Positions 45,015 to 57,228 are shown, numbered from the stretch's first letter. The stretch is 64,000 nt of DNA from Dichetophora obliterata (GCA_963920525.1 OY986437.1:114382715-114446714), one strand, 5' to 3'. The notes: generated by a model from the sequence alone, not told the origin. Translations and numbers: made by a program.

Positions 45015-45450
45015 AGGGTATTCACAATTGTGTGGTATAGTAGTATTGTTTTTTTTTTTTCCATAGTTGAAAATCACAATTATGAGCACCCTTTTAAATA
45101 GAATTTGTGGTTGGGAACCTCCCATTATAGCTTTGTGTTACTATGCAAATAAATTAACTATCCAATTTGATATATTTTATTAATATATGGCATAAAAAAG
45201 TTAAACTTGCATTTTGAGCTTCTTCCATTTTTGCAATAAGAAAATAACTGGCAAAACCGATCAGTTGTTTTTGGAACTTTAAAAACCACGTTCGCTAAAC
45301 ATATCATTGGGCCGCTTAAAACTTCTACACTTTTGGTTTTAAGAGATTTCACGTAAAACAAGATAAAATATAAAAACCGCTCGGTAAAGTGTGGTACAAT
45401 ACCACAGGGTTTTTTAACTGCACTGAAAGCAACGCAATTGTGAATATCCT
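45015..45450. mobile_element. TA-flanked MITE (TIR AGGGTATTCACAATTG)
   Basis: The left AGGGTATTCACAATTGTG pairs with CGCAATTGTGAATATCCT at the right; TA at 45013-45014 and 45451-45452. No ORF. Confidence 0.8.
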
Positions 45451-45459
45451 TAATGTGTT

Positions 45460-46221
45460 TTGTTTTTTTTTTATGTTACTTTATACTTGAATCAATTTAC
45501 ATTTTTTAGTTTCAAGTACTAGATAACAAAAAATTGTATTAAAAATTTTTTAAATTAGTTACTTTTTATTTCACTATTTATTACTAATTTCACTATTTCA
45601 CTATTTTTCACTATTTTATTCACTATTTATTTTACTATTTATTTAAAATTTTCAATCTCAAACTAATCCCGGGATTGAAATTTTCAATAAATTTATTCCA
45701 AATGCATCCTAGACCTTACTCCTCCCTCTTTTCATATTTACTTTAAATTCTCCTTTTAAAATTTTAGCTTTAATTGGAGAATTGTAAAGTAAACTATCTG
45801 CACTTGATGTGTTGTTCGCTAAATCAGTGGACACCTGTTCAAATAATAATAATTCAAAATACAATATAATTCCATAAGATGATAAATACAATTACCAGTA
45901 TAAGAAAACGAAACAACCTTAAGCATTTGTATATTCTTGCCGTGTGGTGCACGATTGGCATCACTGGTAGGTCGTGTTTACATGAAGAGAAAATTCACTC
46001 TCTTGAACAAATTTTAAATTATTTATAGGTGCAAAATAAAAAAATTAATTTTCCTCAAAATAAAAAAATCAACCGAATAACAAAATAAAAAATAGAATCG
46101 CCAAATAGCCAAAAACTGACCGCGAAAAAAATAGCCACTTATGGCTATAAATAGCCAAAACAGCAACACTGCTTGGTATAATTTTTGTACTTGGTGTATC
46201 GAAGAAAAACTACTGCAATTA
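45460..46221. other. No gene recognised
   Basis: Low-complexity CACTATTT runs near 45592-45640. The rest is AT-rich with short ORFs only. Confidence 0.45.
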
Positions 46222-46229
46222 GCTATGTA

Positions 46230-46503
46230 CAGTGTTGCCATATGGCCCGATATTGGCCCGGATTTGTTACGATTTTCAGCTTTGATCCGATATTTGGCCA
46301 AAATGTTACGATTTCAATAGATTTCAAAATTGATTCCATGTCCGATTTATCATATATTTCTTTCATAAAGCAATGTATAAATAACATGTTTTCATATATA
46401 TTCTTTTTTCTTGCTGATATTTTATATTTTGGTATTTTTTGCTAGAATCCGACGAGTTGAGTGCAAAAGTTACGATATGAAAATTTTTTTAATGGCAACA
46501 CTG
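46230..46503. mobile_element. hAT-type MITE (TIR CAGTGTTGCCAT)
   Basis: Starts CAGTGTTGCCAT and ends ATGGCAACACTG, flanked by GCTATGTA (46222-46229) and GCAATGTA (46504-46511), an 8-bp duplication with one change. 274 bp. Confidence 0.87.
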
Positions 46504-46752
46504 GCAATGTATACTGCATACAAAGAGAGTAACGATAATGCAAATTATGTGCACACTCTGTCAAACTGAATGTTGTACAATACTCTCTTCTGTTTCTGGT
46601 TAGTTTGAATTTTTTGCACACATGCTTGAAAGCATGATATAAGGACATGGCAGAACTAGAGAAGGTAGATGCATTTCAAACTGCGTGCTCTTTCTCATAT
46701 CTAATATTTTCAAAGTCAGCTTTCTGCGAATGAGAACAGAAAGAAATCAATG

Positions 46753-46954
46753 GCCGCATTCAGCAAAGTGAATACTTGGTAACGCTGTTGTTTTAAAATT
46801 CGCTGAAACACTGAAAGAACGCTTCAAATTTGAGTGAGATACCTTTGAAATTAAATTATTTGCATAATTAAATAATTAAATTAAATAATTGTGAACTTTT
46901 CTACGGTATCGCTACTATAACAGTTCACAACAGTTGACTTTGCTGAATGCGGCC
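46753..46954. mobile_element. MITE of the GGCCGCATTCAGC family, complete copy
   Basis: Starts GGCCGCATTCAGCAAAGT, ends with the reverse complement ACTTTGCTGAATGCGGCC. AAT flanks at 46750-46752 and 46955-46957. Relatives at 63588-63754 and 63854 onward. Confidence 0.88.
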
Positions 46955-46957
46955 AAT

Positions 46958-47839
46958 TTTCACTTTCTCATCGGTTTCAGATTTTCTATAAGTTGTCAAC
47001 TTCGTTTTGACAGTTTCGGCAGTCGGTCTGTCCGAAATGCTTCTACCATCTCTAATTTTACTATGTATATGAATAGAGGTAGCTGCAGCACTGATTGTGC
47101 TCTCTTGTTATACTGCCATGTCTGTCAAAGTCAGCTGTGTGGCGAATGCAAACAAAACAAATTAAATAAATATTTAATTATTCCACTTGGAATTTTGTGT
47201 TGTGTAAAATAAGACGAACTTTTTTATTTTAAATAAATAAAAATTAAGTGCGCGTTGTGCCGGAATCAATTTCATAAAGAAATTTAACCATTTTTGCGAG
47301 TTCCGGCTGAAGAGCCCTGGCGGTAACGGTGGATCATGGCGTGGTCGAGAAATGTTTCTGCTGCTGCGCTCCCTGCTTGCAGTTTTTTTTAATTTAATTT
47401 CCAACACAGTTTGGCATTAATCATCTTTAAATTAATTTAATATTAATAAAAACACCCGAAGAAGCATGTTTTACTATTTTTGATTAAAACATCAAAGAAG
47501 TGTTAGCATTTTAACTTTGTTTCCATTTTGCCAATTCCAGCTTTTCTATTTTATATAAGCCTATAATTTTATATTTATTTTATATTATATGGTAATAATT
47601 TATCATATTCATATACAGATATTTATTTATATTCCATGTATTAAAGTTTTAAAATTTGAAATACTTTGCAGTTTTCATCAGTGTTCTTCTTTAAAATTTC
47701 GGTCAAAAACAATTTTCTTTTCCGCAAAAACCTTTGTTTTCTTGATTTTCCATATGTTAATAACAAGTTATCAATCACTAAATTTATAAACAGAAAAGTT
47801 ATTACGAAAGTCTTCGATCACAAAAACAGCGCAAAATAT
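46958..47839. other. No gene recognised
   Basis: Short ORFs on both strands without domain features. Confidence 0.45.
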
Positions 47840-47841
47840 TA

Positions 47842-48243
47842 GGCGTATTCACGGGTTGATGCGAAACGCCGTTGCGACGATACGAAAATGCAAGATTGTG
47901 AACATTCGCATCACTCCAACAACAAACACATTAGGAACAATTTTGCAACTCTTCTTGAATTACGCACTGCCCAAACTTAATGCGAGACGCACAAGCAGTG
48001 ATGCTTAACAGCTGATTCATGTTTTGGTTGTTCTCAAACATATTAAGACTTTAAAAAGCTTAAGTTTGTACATTGATTCTAACAACTTTTGTGATTTTGA
48101 AATGAGGTGGCAATATATTTACTGTTTATTCGACATATAATTTTTATTGCATAATTAAGCTGCAATATTGATGTTCACGCGTTAGTGCGCAAAATATCTT
48201 GCATTTTCGCACTTTTCAATTCGCAACAACCCGTGAATACCCC
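47842..48243. mobile_element. TA-flanked MITE (TIR GGCGTATTCACGGGTTG)
   Basis: The left GGCGTATTCACGGGTTGATG and inverted right GGGGTATTCACGGGTTGTTG; pairing resumes at GCGAAAATGCAAGAT. TA at 47840-47841 and 48244-48245. Its terminus resembles the 45015 element (GTATTCAC). Confidence 0.88.
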
Positions 48244-48413
48244 TATTTGCAATATTTAGGTAAAGTATCAGCTGACCATCTGCAAAAAAGCTGCCAATGA
48301 GTAACAGTGTTTTAGTATTGCTGCAATTATTGAATGTCTTGAACAAGTCGAAAGTCTCTTAAAAAAATGTTTACTAGAAAATAATTGATTTTCATAAATT
48401 GACCTTATGCAGT

Positions 48414-49850
48414 GGTGGTCATATAATTAGGGGCACATGTTAGCGCTTTGAAATATCGACATTCTTTTCAGTGGAAGTTGTTTATTTATTTATTCATTTA
48501 TTAATTTACAAATAATGAATATTCTTTTATGTACAAAACTTGCGAAAAAGGGAAAAATATTTACTCATTGACAGCAACCTAAAAAATTAAGTTAAGAAAT
48601 GTCCACAATTTTTTTTTTGGACAGGTAATTAAGGACACTTCAAATTTTTTTAAAATATATTCCAGTTTTTAAGCATTATACAAAATTTTTGGATTATATA
48701 TAATTTAAATGCAATACTTTCAAAACTCCCTTGAGGTATCGCTTGGATTTCACACTTTATTGCATCTTTTGGTAAGACTAGCCACTAAATGCCGACATCG
48801 TTCAACTAAAATATTCTGCCATATATCCTTTATACTTTGAAACTGTATTTTTTTATGTTTTCTTGTATAAAGCACTTTCGACATCTGTCCAGAGATTTTC
48901 GACCGAGTTAAGATCAGGGCTTTAAGCGGGCTAATCCAATACATTAACATTTTCGGAAGAAAACCATGCTCTAACGCTCCTAGCAGTGTGTTCTGGGTCG
49001 TTATCCTGCATAAAAATGAAAGAAGCAGGCTGTCAGCAAATGGCTTCATTGTGTTCACTAATATATTTGTGTATACATTTTGGTCCATTCGCTCAGTTAT
49101 CCGACGAATAGGGCCCACTCCAAACCACGAAAAAGCACCCCAAACCATAATATTCCCTCCACCTCGCTTAATGGTCTTTAAAGTATAGTGAGGGTCGAGT
49201 TCTTCGTTTCAAGGACGACGTACATACGCTTTTTCCATCTGATCCAAGCAAGTTGAATTTAGATTCATCACTCCAAACTATGCTCTTCTAAAACTCTAAA
49301 GGCTTTTCCTTTGTAAACTGAATGCGGTATTTTAAAGTCTTTTTTCAAACATGTGGCATTTTCTTTGCAATACATCCGCAGAGTCAACTATCAAGTAGTC
49401 TGCGTCTTAAGGTTATTGTTGATATGCTTTGGCTTAGTTGTCCCTTTATTTGTTTATGGATTTGTGTAGAAGTCAGAAACGGATAAGGTTTGCTTGCTCT
49501 GCAAATTATTCGATCTTCTGCTGCACTGGTTTTTCTTGGCCGCGGCTTCCTTTTTTTGTTTTCAGTGGTCCCACTGCTTCTTCTCTTTGACCTTCTTATG
49601 AACTATTATTTTCCGTAACTCTGGAGTACAGCTTTTCTTACGAACCATATCTAAAAACAAATTGTGTTAAAAATTGCATTTCTAAGAGGAATACCACTAA
49701 TCTGTAAAACTTACGTGACCAACCAAAAGCACTTTGAATTTGCGACTATTTAAACAAAGACAGGCAAGTTATTAAAAAGGCATTTTTTTCTCTTTAAAAC
49801 ACACATCATATAACAATTTACCGTTACTTTTTACAGTGGCTTCGTTGTAA
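48414..49850 (-). mobile_element. Tc1-like transposon remnant
   Basis: The left end CAGTGGTGGTCATATAATTA with GGGGCAC, and a related inner motif AGGTAATTAAGGACAC near 48624, form the IR/DR-like end of a Tc1-group element. The opposite end was not identified, so the right limit is approximate. Confidence 0.6.
48750..49648 (-). pseudogene. Tc1-group transposase pseudogene
   Basis: ATG 49648 starts MVRKKSCTPELRKIIVHKK. Frameshifts and stops follow, with KRGRPRKTSAAEDRIICRAS, then WSDESKFNLLGSDGKS carrying the first Asp. MVWGAFSWFGVGPIRRITER is intact; MQDNDPEHTARS with the second Asp is read in a shifted frame, and SPDLNSVENLW carries the third acidic residue (Glu), so a DD34E-type core was present. 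At least four disruptions are seen. Not functional. Confidence 0.85.
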
Positions 49851-51320
49851 CTCATAAAAATAGCGATTTAATTTAAAAGCTTACTTTTATATTATCTTTT
49901 ACTTTTATTATCTTCTATCTGCGTACCCAGGGGAGGCTTTTGGGGGTTGGAACCTCCCGAAATGAAAAAAACATGACCAAATTTAAAACATTTATTGTGA
50001 AAAGACTAAAGTATACAGACTTAAAATTTTTTTAAAGAGCACTGAAGAAATATGTGTTCAAATTTAATGGAACTGTGTCATAATAAATGAATTTGGTTTT
50101 TTAAATAGAGCTTGAAAAAACTTGATTTAACTTCAACTCAAATATTTGTACAGTTCAATTAAAAACAAAAGTTTTTTTTCAAAACAATGTTTTTAAATAT
50201 ACTTTTATAGTAAACATTTACAGTTTAAAAACATTTGTTTAAAATCATTTTAAAACAAAAACTTTAGTATTAAAAAAAATATTTTAAAACATAATAAAAA
50301 ATTAAACAAAATTAAAAAATTAAAAACAATAAAATTAAACCGCCATTTTTTCGATTCCATTTTTTTAATTTTTTCGAGTTTTCGACGTCATATTCGTAAT
50401 TAGTGACCCCCGGAACCCCTCGAATACCATATTTTAACTCCATTCGATGAAGTTTGGGCAGCGATTGCGACTTAAAAAATTTAAATATTTTAAACATTAA
50501 AGTAATAAATTAGTTTTTATTTCATCTAATGTTAATTATTTGTAAAACCAATTTAAAAAATATTTTCACACGATCAAATGTAAAATCGGAGTTTTTCTCA
50601 GCTTGGTCTAAATTATCTGGACATTATTGTCAAAGATTCTACTGAACATAATTTTTCAATTCAAACTCAGATAGCGACGTATTTTTTGTTATTGTAAGAA
50701 ATAATAAGAGAAAATTATAAAAAAAAAAAATAAATGAGTATTTAGTTGAAAATTTAATACGCTTATATTCAATTTTGTTTTGTAGAAACGCAAAAGCGTT
50801 AAATTTCTATTTAAAATTTTGTTTTTAATATTAAAGTATGTTTTTATTCTCAGTGTAAATAATATAAAAAATATTTCAAAATAAATTTTTTGTGTGCTTT
50901 TAAATGCAACTTCTTCTCGGTAGGTACATAAAAAAGCAATATTTTTCAGCTGGTTTCAATCTATTTTGGTCCCAATTTATCGGAAACTAAAAAATCAAAG
51001 TGAATTTTAGTTAGGGTACTTGTAGCTTCAACTTTTACTAGAATTATTAAATTTGGCCCAATAGAAAAAATTTTCATTTTCAATGCTTTTGATCCCCGTA
51101 GCGGGGGAAAATTGTAAGAAAACCTTATAATACTAGTTAAGGTTGTCGTAATCTTATTAATATGCAGTTTGATTTTTTTTTTTTCGATAAATTGGGACCA
51201 AAATATCTTCACACCGGCTGAAAAGGACTACTTGTACTTTGAAAAAAATGTACTTTGAAAAAAAATTTTAAGTTTCTTTGTTGTGTAGTCTTTTTACAAT
51301 AAATATCAACGCTAGATAAA
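49851..51320. other. No gene recognised
   Basis: AT-rich with AAAATTAAA-type runs. No element boundaries identified. Confidence 0.45.
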
Positions 51321-51329
51321 TTAATTGAA

Positions 51330-52075
51330 AACGTTTTTACGCCATAACTTTTGAACCCTTAAAGAACACAATTTCATTTCATATCTTGAATGGAACGTAA
51401 AAATAATGAAAATGAAAAAAAATTTAGCGCCTGTTGCTGGCATGGTATTAAACTTTGAAATTAATGATGGGTCGTGTAACTGCAATTTTTTAAAAAGTTT
51501 AATATTTCTCCCTTAAAATTAAATTTCCAATGACACCCTATTTACGAAAATCGCATTTAAATTGGCTGAGCTACGTTGTCTCAAAATAGATCCTATTTTA
51601 GCATTTCCATGGCTATGGGCTAATAAAACTAACTAAACTCCACTCTACTCATGTTTTTATTTGAAGTTGAGTGTTCACTCAGAATAAACATCGCAACCTC
51701 CAGTGCACTTAGTTTTTATTTATTTCGTAATGATGAACAAAAAATGAGTGTGCTATCAAGCTGCCTCAGCCTTACTCAAGCTACACAAATATCATATTTT
51801 GCCCATTTCACAATGAAGTATAACATCTATTGCCCTTACAATTTCTTGTTTGGCTCAAATTATTTTATTATAATCCAAAGTTATAAATTTTTAGAATCAA
51901 TTTATAGGCAGCCTAAATAGGGTGTTTTTGAGACAACGTAGCTGAGTCAATTCAAATGCGATTTTCATAAAAAGGGTACGATTGAAAGGTTAATTCGTGT
52001 ATTTGAAGGGAAAAATTTAACAGTTTTGAAAAAATTGCTATAAGTTTACACAATCTTAATTTTAAAGTTATCTTA
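51330..52075. repeat. Two arms of the 40-kb foldback family
   Basis: 51340-51610 (GCCTGTTGCTGGCATGGTAT, CGCATTTAAATTGGCTGAGC, TACGTTGTCTC) and 51925-52070 (GAGACAACGTAGCTGAGTCA, GAAGGGAAAAATTTAAC) are inverted relative to each other, separated by about 310 bp of unrelated sequence. Confidence 0.8.
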
Positions 52076-52427
52076 TTAAAATTAAAAAACCCTCAGGATC
52101 TTCTTTAAGCATTTCGTTATCTTGAACTTCACCAAGTTCTAGCGCTGTATTTTTATCAAGTTCTACATTGAAATTGCAAACAAACAAATATGAACGAAAA
52201 TTTTGCATACTTTACAGTTTATTTATTACTTACCATGGATGGCTTCGAAAGTGACATCCATTTTAATTAAAACAAAAATTTTTTAAAAATATACCGTATT
52301 TTGGCGAATGACATAAAAGAATTTATTATTGAAAAACAAATTTGGCTGTCTGACATGAGTGAACACTCAAACGATGTTTTTTTTGCCCTCAGAGTGAATT
52401 GGAGTTTATTTAATACGGATTCCACAC

Positions 52428-53491
52428 CAGTGTTGCCAGGTAAGGGGATTTCCCCCTAGATTTATGGGTTTTTTAACTGAGTTGAGGGATGTTAGGGGTA
52501 ATAAATCTTTAGGGGGTTTTTTAGGGAAATTAATTGTTTTTAGGGGTATTTGAAAATATAGTTTTCTTGCTTTTCCTTAAAATTATGCAAAAAATTTAAG
52601 AAAAAAATATTTTTGTCTTCTTGGGTATTTCAGCAACACTTTATTAAAACAGCTGAATTGGCAGCACTTCAAACAAACAACCAATCATTTCCCACTTCAC
52701 TTCAAACTTGCTTCGCGCTTTACTTGCAATTGATTGATTGCGTGCACGGTTAAAAATCTTGAACTAAATTTTAAACTTTTTGGATTACATATAGGACAAC
52801 ACCAAAAAAAGATTACTTTTTAATCCAAGGAAAAGTTTAAAATTTTTCAATCCAATAAAGAATAGTTTTAAATCCGAAAAAGGTGAAAAAAGCAATATAT
52901 ATATCAACTTAAAATAAAAAACTTTTCTGACCAATTCATGATTTGAACACACGTCCTCTTTTGTGCTGGTCCAATACCTTATCCACTCGTCCAACTCAGT
53001 TGTTAACATAGTTTCGCTTATTTTGCATCATTACGAATGTAAGTTAGTTCTTTTCAGAAACGTGGGCTTGAGATCCAGCTAAATTAAACTAATGTTTGGA
53101 TTAAAAGTTTTGGATTAAAAATTCCTTTAAACCAAAGCTTGGATTAAAAAGAAGTCAAACATTTTTGACCGTGTGTAAAAACAAAAAACAAAGCAAGTAT
53201 AGACAAAAAAGATATGCCCAAAAATATATCAAAAAGTGGGAGACGGAGCCTCCTTTCAAAAGTAAGACTTCATTTTAAGATCAATTACACATTATGAAGT
53301 AACTTTCTGCCCTTGTTAAATACGTCCAACAGCTCAGCACTTTAAATACATAGGCTTGCATTGCAGCTGCACTACTTTCAGTTTCCCCCTATAAAATTTT
53401 TGTGTTTTTCGAAAAAAAAATTTTAGCGGAATTTTATGGGGATTTGAAATCCAATCTAGGGGTAAATGGTGAAATGTACCTGGCAACACTG
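52428..53491. mobile_element. hAT-type non-autonomous element, perfect 8-bp TSD
   Basis: Starts CAGTGTTGCCAGGTA and ends TACCTGGCAACACTG; TTCCACAC flanks both sides (52420-52427, 53492-53499). 1,064 bp, no transposase. It contains an inner inverted-repeat element at 52745-53173. Confidence 0.93.
52745..53173. mobile_element. MITE nested in the hAT element, with a tRNA-like segment
   Basis: The left CACGGTTAAAAAT pairs with ATTTTTGACCGTG at the right. Inside, on the minus strand (about 53010-52935), GGACGAGTGGATAAGG and GTGTTCAAATCAT resemble tRNA A- and B-box regions. Confidence 0.6.
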
Positions 53492-53499
53492 TTCCACAC

Positions 53500-53994
53500 T
53501 CGACTTAACTAACATCGCACACTCAAAATGCACACTCAAGCACTTCACTCCACTCGTTCACTCAGTTTTTATTAATACGTCTCAATGAGACGTTAAAATT
53601 GGTTGAAAAACTGCTTGAAACATTTTTTAAAATTTTGTATGAAAAATCATGCATTCATATTAAAGGCATTGTGTTGAATTTAAAAACGTGATGATTTTTC
53701 TAGTGTATAAATTGATTTTGATCAATATTATATATTGACCTGTAACGTTTATATATCCATACGTTATATATCCATCAACTAGCCGATTCCTGAATATTGG
53801 TGCAACGTTGCCGGTTTCAGTCGCTTCAAGCAAACCCTCGTTTTTTTCATCGCTTCGAAGACCCAAAACATGCAAGAGAAGTAAAACTGGAGAAAAAAGG
53901 CTCGATGGGTTAGCTCTTCTAAATGTTCACAGGGATGTGGAAGTGACCACGGAAGAAATTTAAAATGCATTAGCACAAAAAAAATATATACTAT
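53500..53994. other. No gene recognised
   Basis: Repeated CACTC words near 53500-53570 resemble 51640-51720; otherwise nothing. Confidence 0.4.
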
Positions 53995-53996
53995 TA

Positions 53997-55281
53997 TTGG
54001 GGTTGGAATTAGTTTTAAAGGTTTTCTAAGAGATGGCGTAACTATCAATAGATCGCATCGGGCACACCTGTGACTATATTCATTTCAAAGCACATTGTCT
54101 AAGCTTCATTTTTCAGTATGTGTCATTCCACTGAAGTGTAAACAACATATATTTTTTTCTCTGTGAACATGTCGACTTTCGTTCCAACAAAACGCAATTT
54201 GCGGGAAGGTTTACTTTTGTGCTTTCATTTGAAGAAAAAAGCGGTTGAAGTACAACGCACGCTTACTGAGGCTTACGGGGACTATGCTCCATCGATTTCT
54301 ACTTGTGAGTACTGGTTCCGTCGGTTTAAAAGTGGTGATTTTGATACAGAAGACAAAGAGCGTCCGGGCCAGCCGAAAAAGTTTGAAGATGAGGAATTGG
54401 AGGCTTTGCTCGATGAAGACCAGTGTCAAACCCTTCAAGAATTGTCAGAATCATTGGGAGTCGACTTATCAACGGTCGGCAAACGCTTGAAGGCCATGGG
54501 AATGGTTCAAAAGCAAGGAAATTGCGTGCCGTACCAGTTGAAGCCGAGAGACGTTGAACGGCGATTTTGCATATGCGAACAATTGCTTCAACGGCATAAA
54601 AGGAAGAGTTTTTTGCATCGTATTGTCACTGGCAATGAAAAGTGGATCCATTACGATAATCCTAAGCGAAAAAAATCGTGGGGACCACCCGGCCATGCAT
54701 CAACATCGAGGGCCAAGCCGAATATTCATGGCGCCAAGCTTATGCTGTGTATTTGGTGGGATCAGAAGGGTGTCGTGTACTATGAGCTGCTAAAACCTAA
54801 CGAAACCATCACTGGGGAACGCTACCAACAACAATTGATGCAATTGAGGCGAGCATTAAAGGTTAAACGGCCGGAATATGCCAAAAGACACGACAAAGTG
54901 GTTTTTAAACATGACAACGCACGGCCACATGTTGCAAGAACCGTCAAGGAAACGTTGGAGGCGCTGAATTGGGATGTGCTACCCCACCCGCCTTATAGCC
55001 CAGACATAGCCCCTTCCGACTACCACCTATCAGATCGATGACGCATGGCTTGGCTGAGCAGCGCTTCAATTCTTACGAGGATACCAAAAAATGGGTCGAT
55101 TCGTGGATTGCCTCAAAAGACGAATCGTTCTTCCGGCGCGGAATCCATATGCTGCCAGAAAGATGGGAAAATGTTGTAGCTAACGATGGACAATACTTTG
55201 AATAATATACATTGTACCGTTGTTTCTAAATAAATGCTCAAAAACCGAAAAAAAACCTTTAAAATTAATTCCAACCCCCAA
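53997..55281 (+). mobile_element. Full-length mariner element (1,285 bp), inactive
   Basis: TIRs TTGGGGTTGGAATTAGTTTT (left) and TTGGGGGTTGGAATTAATTT (right, inverted), flanked by TA at 53995-53996 and 55282-55283. Length is typical of mariner. Confidence 0.95.
54169..55205 (+). pseudogene. mariner (mauritiana-like) transposase, catalytic mutation and frameshift
   Basis: ATG 54169 begins MSTFVPTKRNLREGLLLCFH, followed by a bipartite HTH region (YWFRRFKSGDFDTEDKERPG; LGVDLSTVGKRLKAMG), WVPHEL/NCVPYQL-type linker, and the DD34D core. The first catalytic Asp position (residue 156, equivalent to Mos1 D156) is Asn in VTGNEKW (AAT at 54634-54636). The second, KHDNARPH, and third, YSPDIAPSDYHL, are intact. 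One base is missing near 55028-55031, breaking DYHL|RSM. The frame resumes with THGLAEQRFNSYEDTKKWVD and ends NVVANDGQYFE at TAA 55203-55205. Either lesion should inactivate it. Confidence 0.95.
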
Positions 55282-55283
55282 TA

Positions 55284-56480
55284 TTATATATTAAAAAAAA
55301 AAAAAATTGGAATGAATCTAAACAAAAAAAATTAAAAACTCCCCAAAATTTTTTTTGTGAGTACGCGCCTGACGTTGCCACAATTACTGAAGAATTTTTT
55401 CAACTTTTGGTGTACTATAATTATTTATTTTACGAATTTTTAGGCAACTTGAATATATTGTCACGTTTCGTGGGCATTTTTTTAACAATGCGTTATTATA
55501 CCTAAAAATTTTTAGAAACATTTTTTAATTTAATTTCATTTTTTAATTTTTGTAACTATTTCAGTAAATTTTCCATTTTTTCCCATTTAAAAAAAGTAAC
55601 AACTGTTAGTTTTGAACTCTTATAACTTCTTTGTTTTCAAACTTATTAAATTATTTTGTTTTTGGCAAAAAGTAAAAAATTTAAAGGTATTTATTTTATG
55701 AAAAAAATTTAAGAGGGTAATTCAGGCTGATAGTCGAATATAACTTTCGAGGTGAAAACGCTCTGAAGAAGAAATTAGCCCTTTTTAACGATATACGATT
55801 TTTTGAAATCAGACATGTTATTTTAAAGTTATGAAAAAATACCATTTCGGCTGTTTTTCTGATGGCTCAAAAAATATTTTTTTTGTGTTTAGAATCCTCT
55901 CGAGGTCAGCTTTAATATGAGGGTGGTTTTTTCAAACTTTTTTTTCGACCCACTCTACTGTACACTTTTACATAGTTCATTTTGTGATTATCTCTTTTAC
56001 TAAAAAAAATAAAATAACCTTAAACTATGGCTTGTAATCAATTTATGCCTGTATCAAAACAGTTGTCGAATTTACAATGTACACCTCGTATTTCTTTTGG
56101 TTTGGGAAATTTCTTAAAATAAAAAAATAAATCAACGTAGCCATATTCATCGCGATACAAAATAATTTTTTCATGTCATTTTTGACTTGGGAATGCAAAA
56201 TTTCCGCTTATGAAAAAATATTTTTTATAAATGTTTTTATAAGTTTTGATACATGCTATAATAAAAAAAATTACCTAAACCTTTATGCTGACCATTTTTG
56301 ACATCAGTTATATATTGCAAATCAAGTTTAAAAAACTAGTGCAGTTATTGATGACGTTTTACTCGTATCATAAAAAGCCATAATTTTTTTAATGGCTTGT
56401 CAACAGAAATTTCTCATTTGTAAACACTTTTTAAGTTCATGACGACCATAGTGTAAATATTTTTTTTTTTATTTTTCAGA
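55284..56480. other. No clear gene; one short ORF
   Basis: A 30-codon frame at about 56026-56118 (MACNQFMPVSKQLSNLQCTP..) could be an exon of the gene continuing at 56481 but lacks a donor site at its end. Otherwise AT-rich. Confidence 0.35.
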
Positions 56481-57039
56481 TCAATTTGTAACGTTTTCAA
56501 GACGTGAATTCATCAACGAGTGGTTGAAAAATAAAAAAAATACAACATCTTCTGATATGTTTGACTTTATTTTAAAAAAATTGAATCTAAACAATTTGCC
56601 TCAGCAATCGCACGAAAATATAAAACGTGCTGTTTACCATTTTATTTTAAATGTAAATGCAAGATGGTCAAAGAGTTACAGAACAGAATCGCGATTTTTT
56701 AAAAAAAATTCCAAATGGCTAGAGGGAAGTTTAAAGATTTATATTAATCGAAATCCACCTGAATTACCAAAACCAAAATTAACCGCAATTTCCGAGGAGT
56801 CCAGCATCACGAAAAGACAAAAGCGACGAATATATGACATGATCAAGTCTTGTGGACCCAAAGGATTGGAAGTTATTGCCGAAGTTTACGCAGAACTTAT
56901 CGGCAATAGAGAATCAGCTGATGCTGTTTTAAAAAACCCTGAAAGTGTTCAAAAATGTGACAGTGAAATAAAACAAGAAATTACCTATTCGACTATTGAT
57001 GAAGTATCTGAAGAAGAAGGTGAAGACAACACCTATTAG
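56481..57039 (+). CDS. Orphan terminal exon of an uncharacterised gene family
   Basis: A strong acceptor (long T-run then TTTTTCAG) precedes an open frame to TAG 57037-57039, about 180 codons. It contains FVTFSRREFINEWL, a helix-rich stretch, WSKSYRTESRFFKKNSKWLE, PPELPKPKLTAISEESS, TKRQKRRIYDMIKSC and a C-terminal acidic tail (DEVSEEEGEDNTY). The FFKKNSKWL..SEESS..KRQKRR layout parallels the minus-strand fragment at 18936-19329. No known domain assigned; function unknown. Codon content and the clean splice site suggest a real exon, but no upstream exon was found. AATAAA follows near 57123. Confidence 0.55.
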
Positions 57040-57151
57040 ATTAATTAAAATATTTGCGTGTAATCTCTAATTTTTGATTTGGATCTTTTATTTTTGAATT
57101 TATTTATATCGTTTAATATAAAGAATAAATTGAAGCTGAAACTAAACAAAG

Positions 57152-57210
57152 TAGTTGACAAAGCATTTTATTCACAATAAAAATAGTTTTTTCCAGTTAA
57201 CAACAGTCGA
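57152..57210. repeat. ACAACAGTCG repeat, third copy
   Basis: AAAGCATTTTATTCACAATA..AACAACAGTCGAACCGT closely matches 6337-6390. Confidence 0.7.
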
Positions 57211-57228
57211 ACCGTAGTAGTTTGATCC

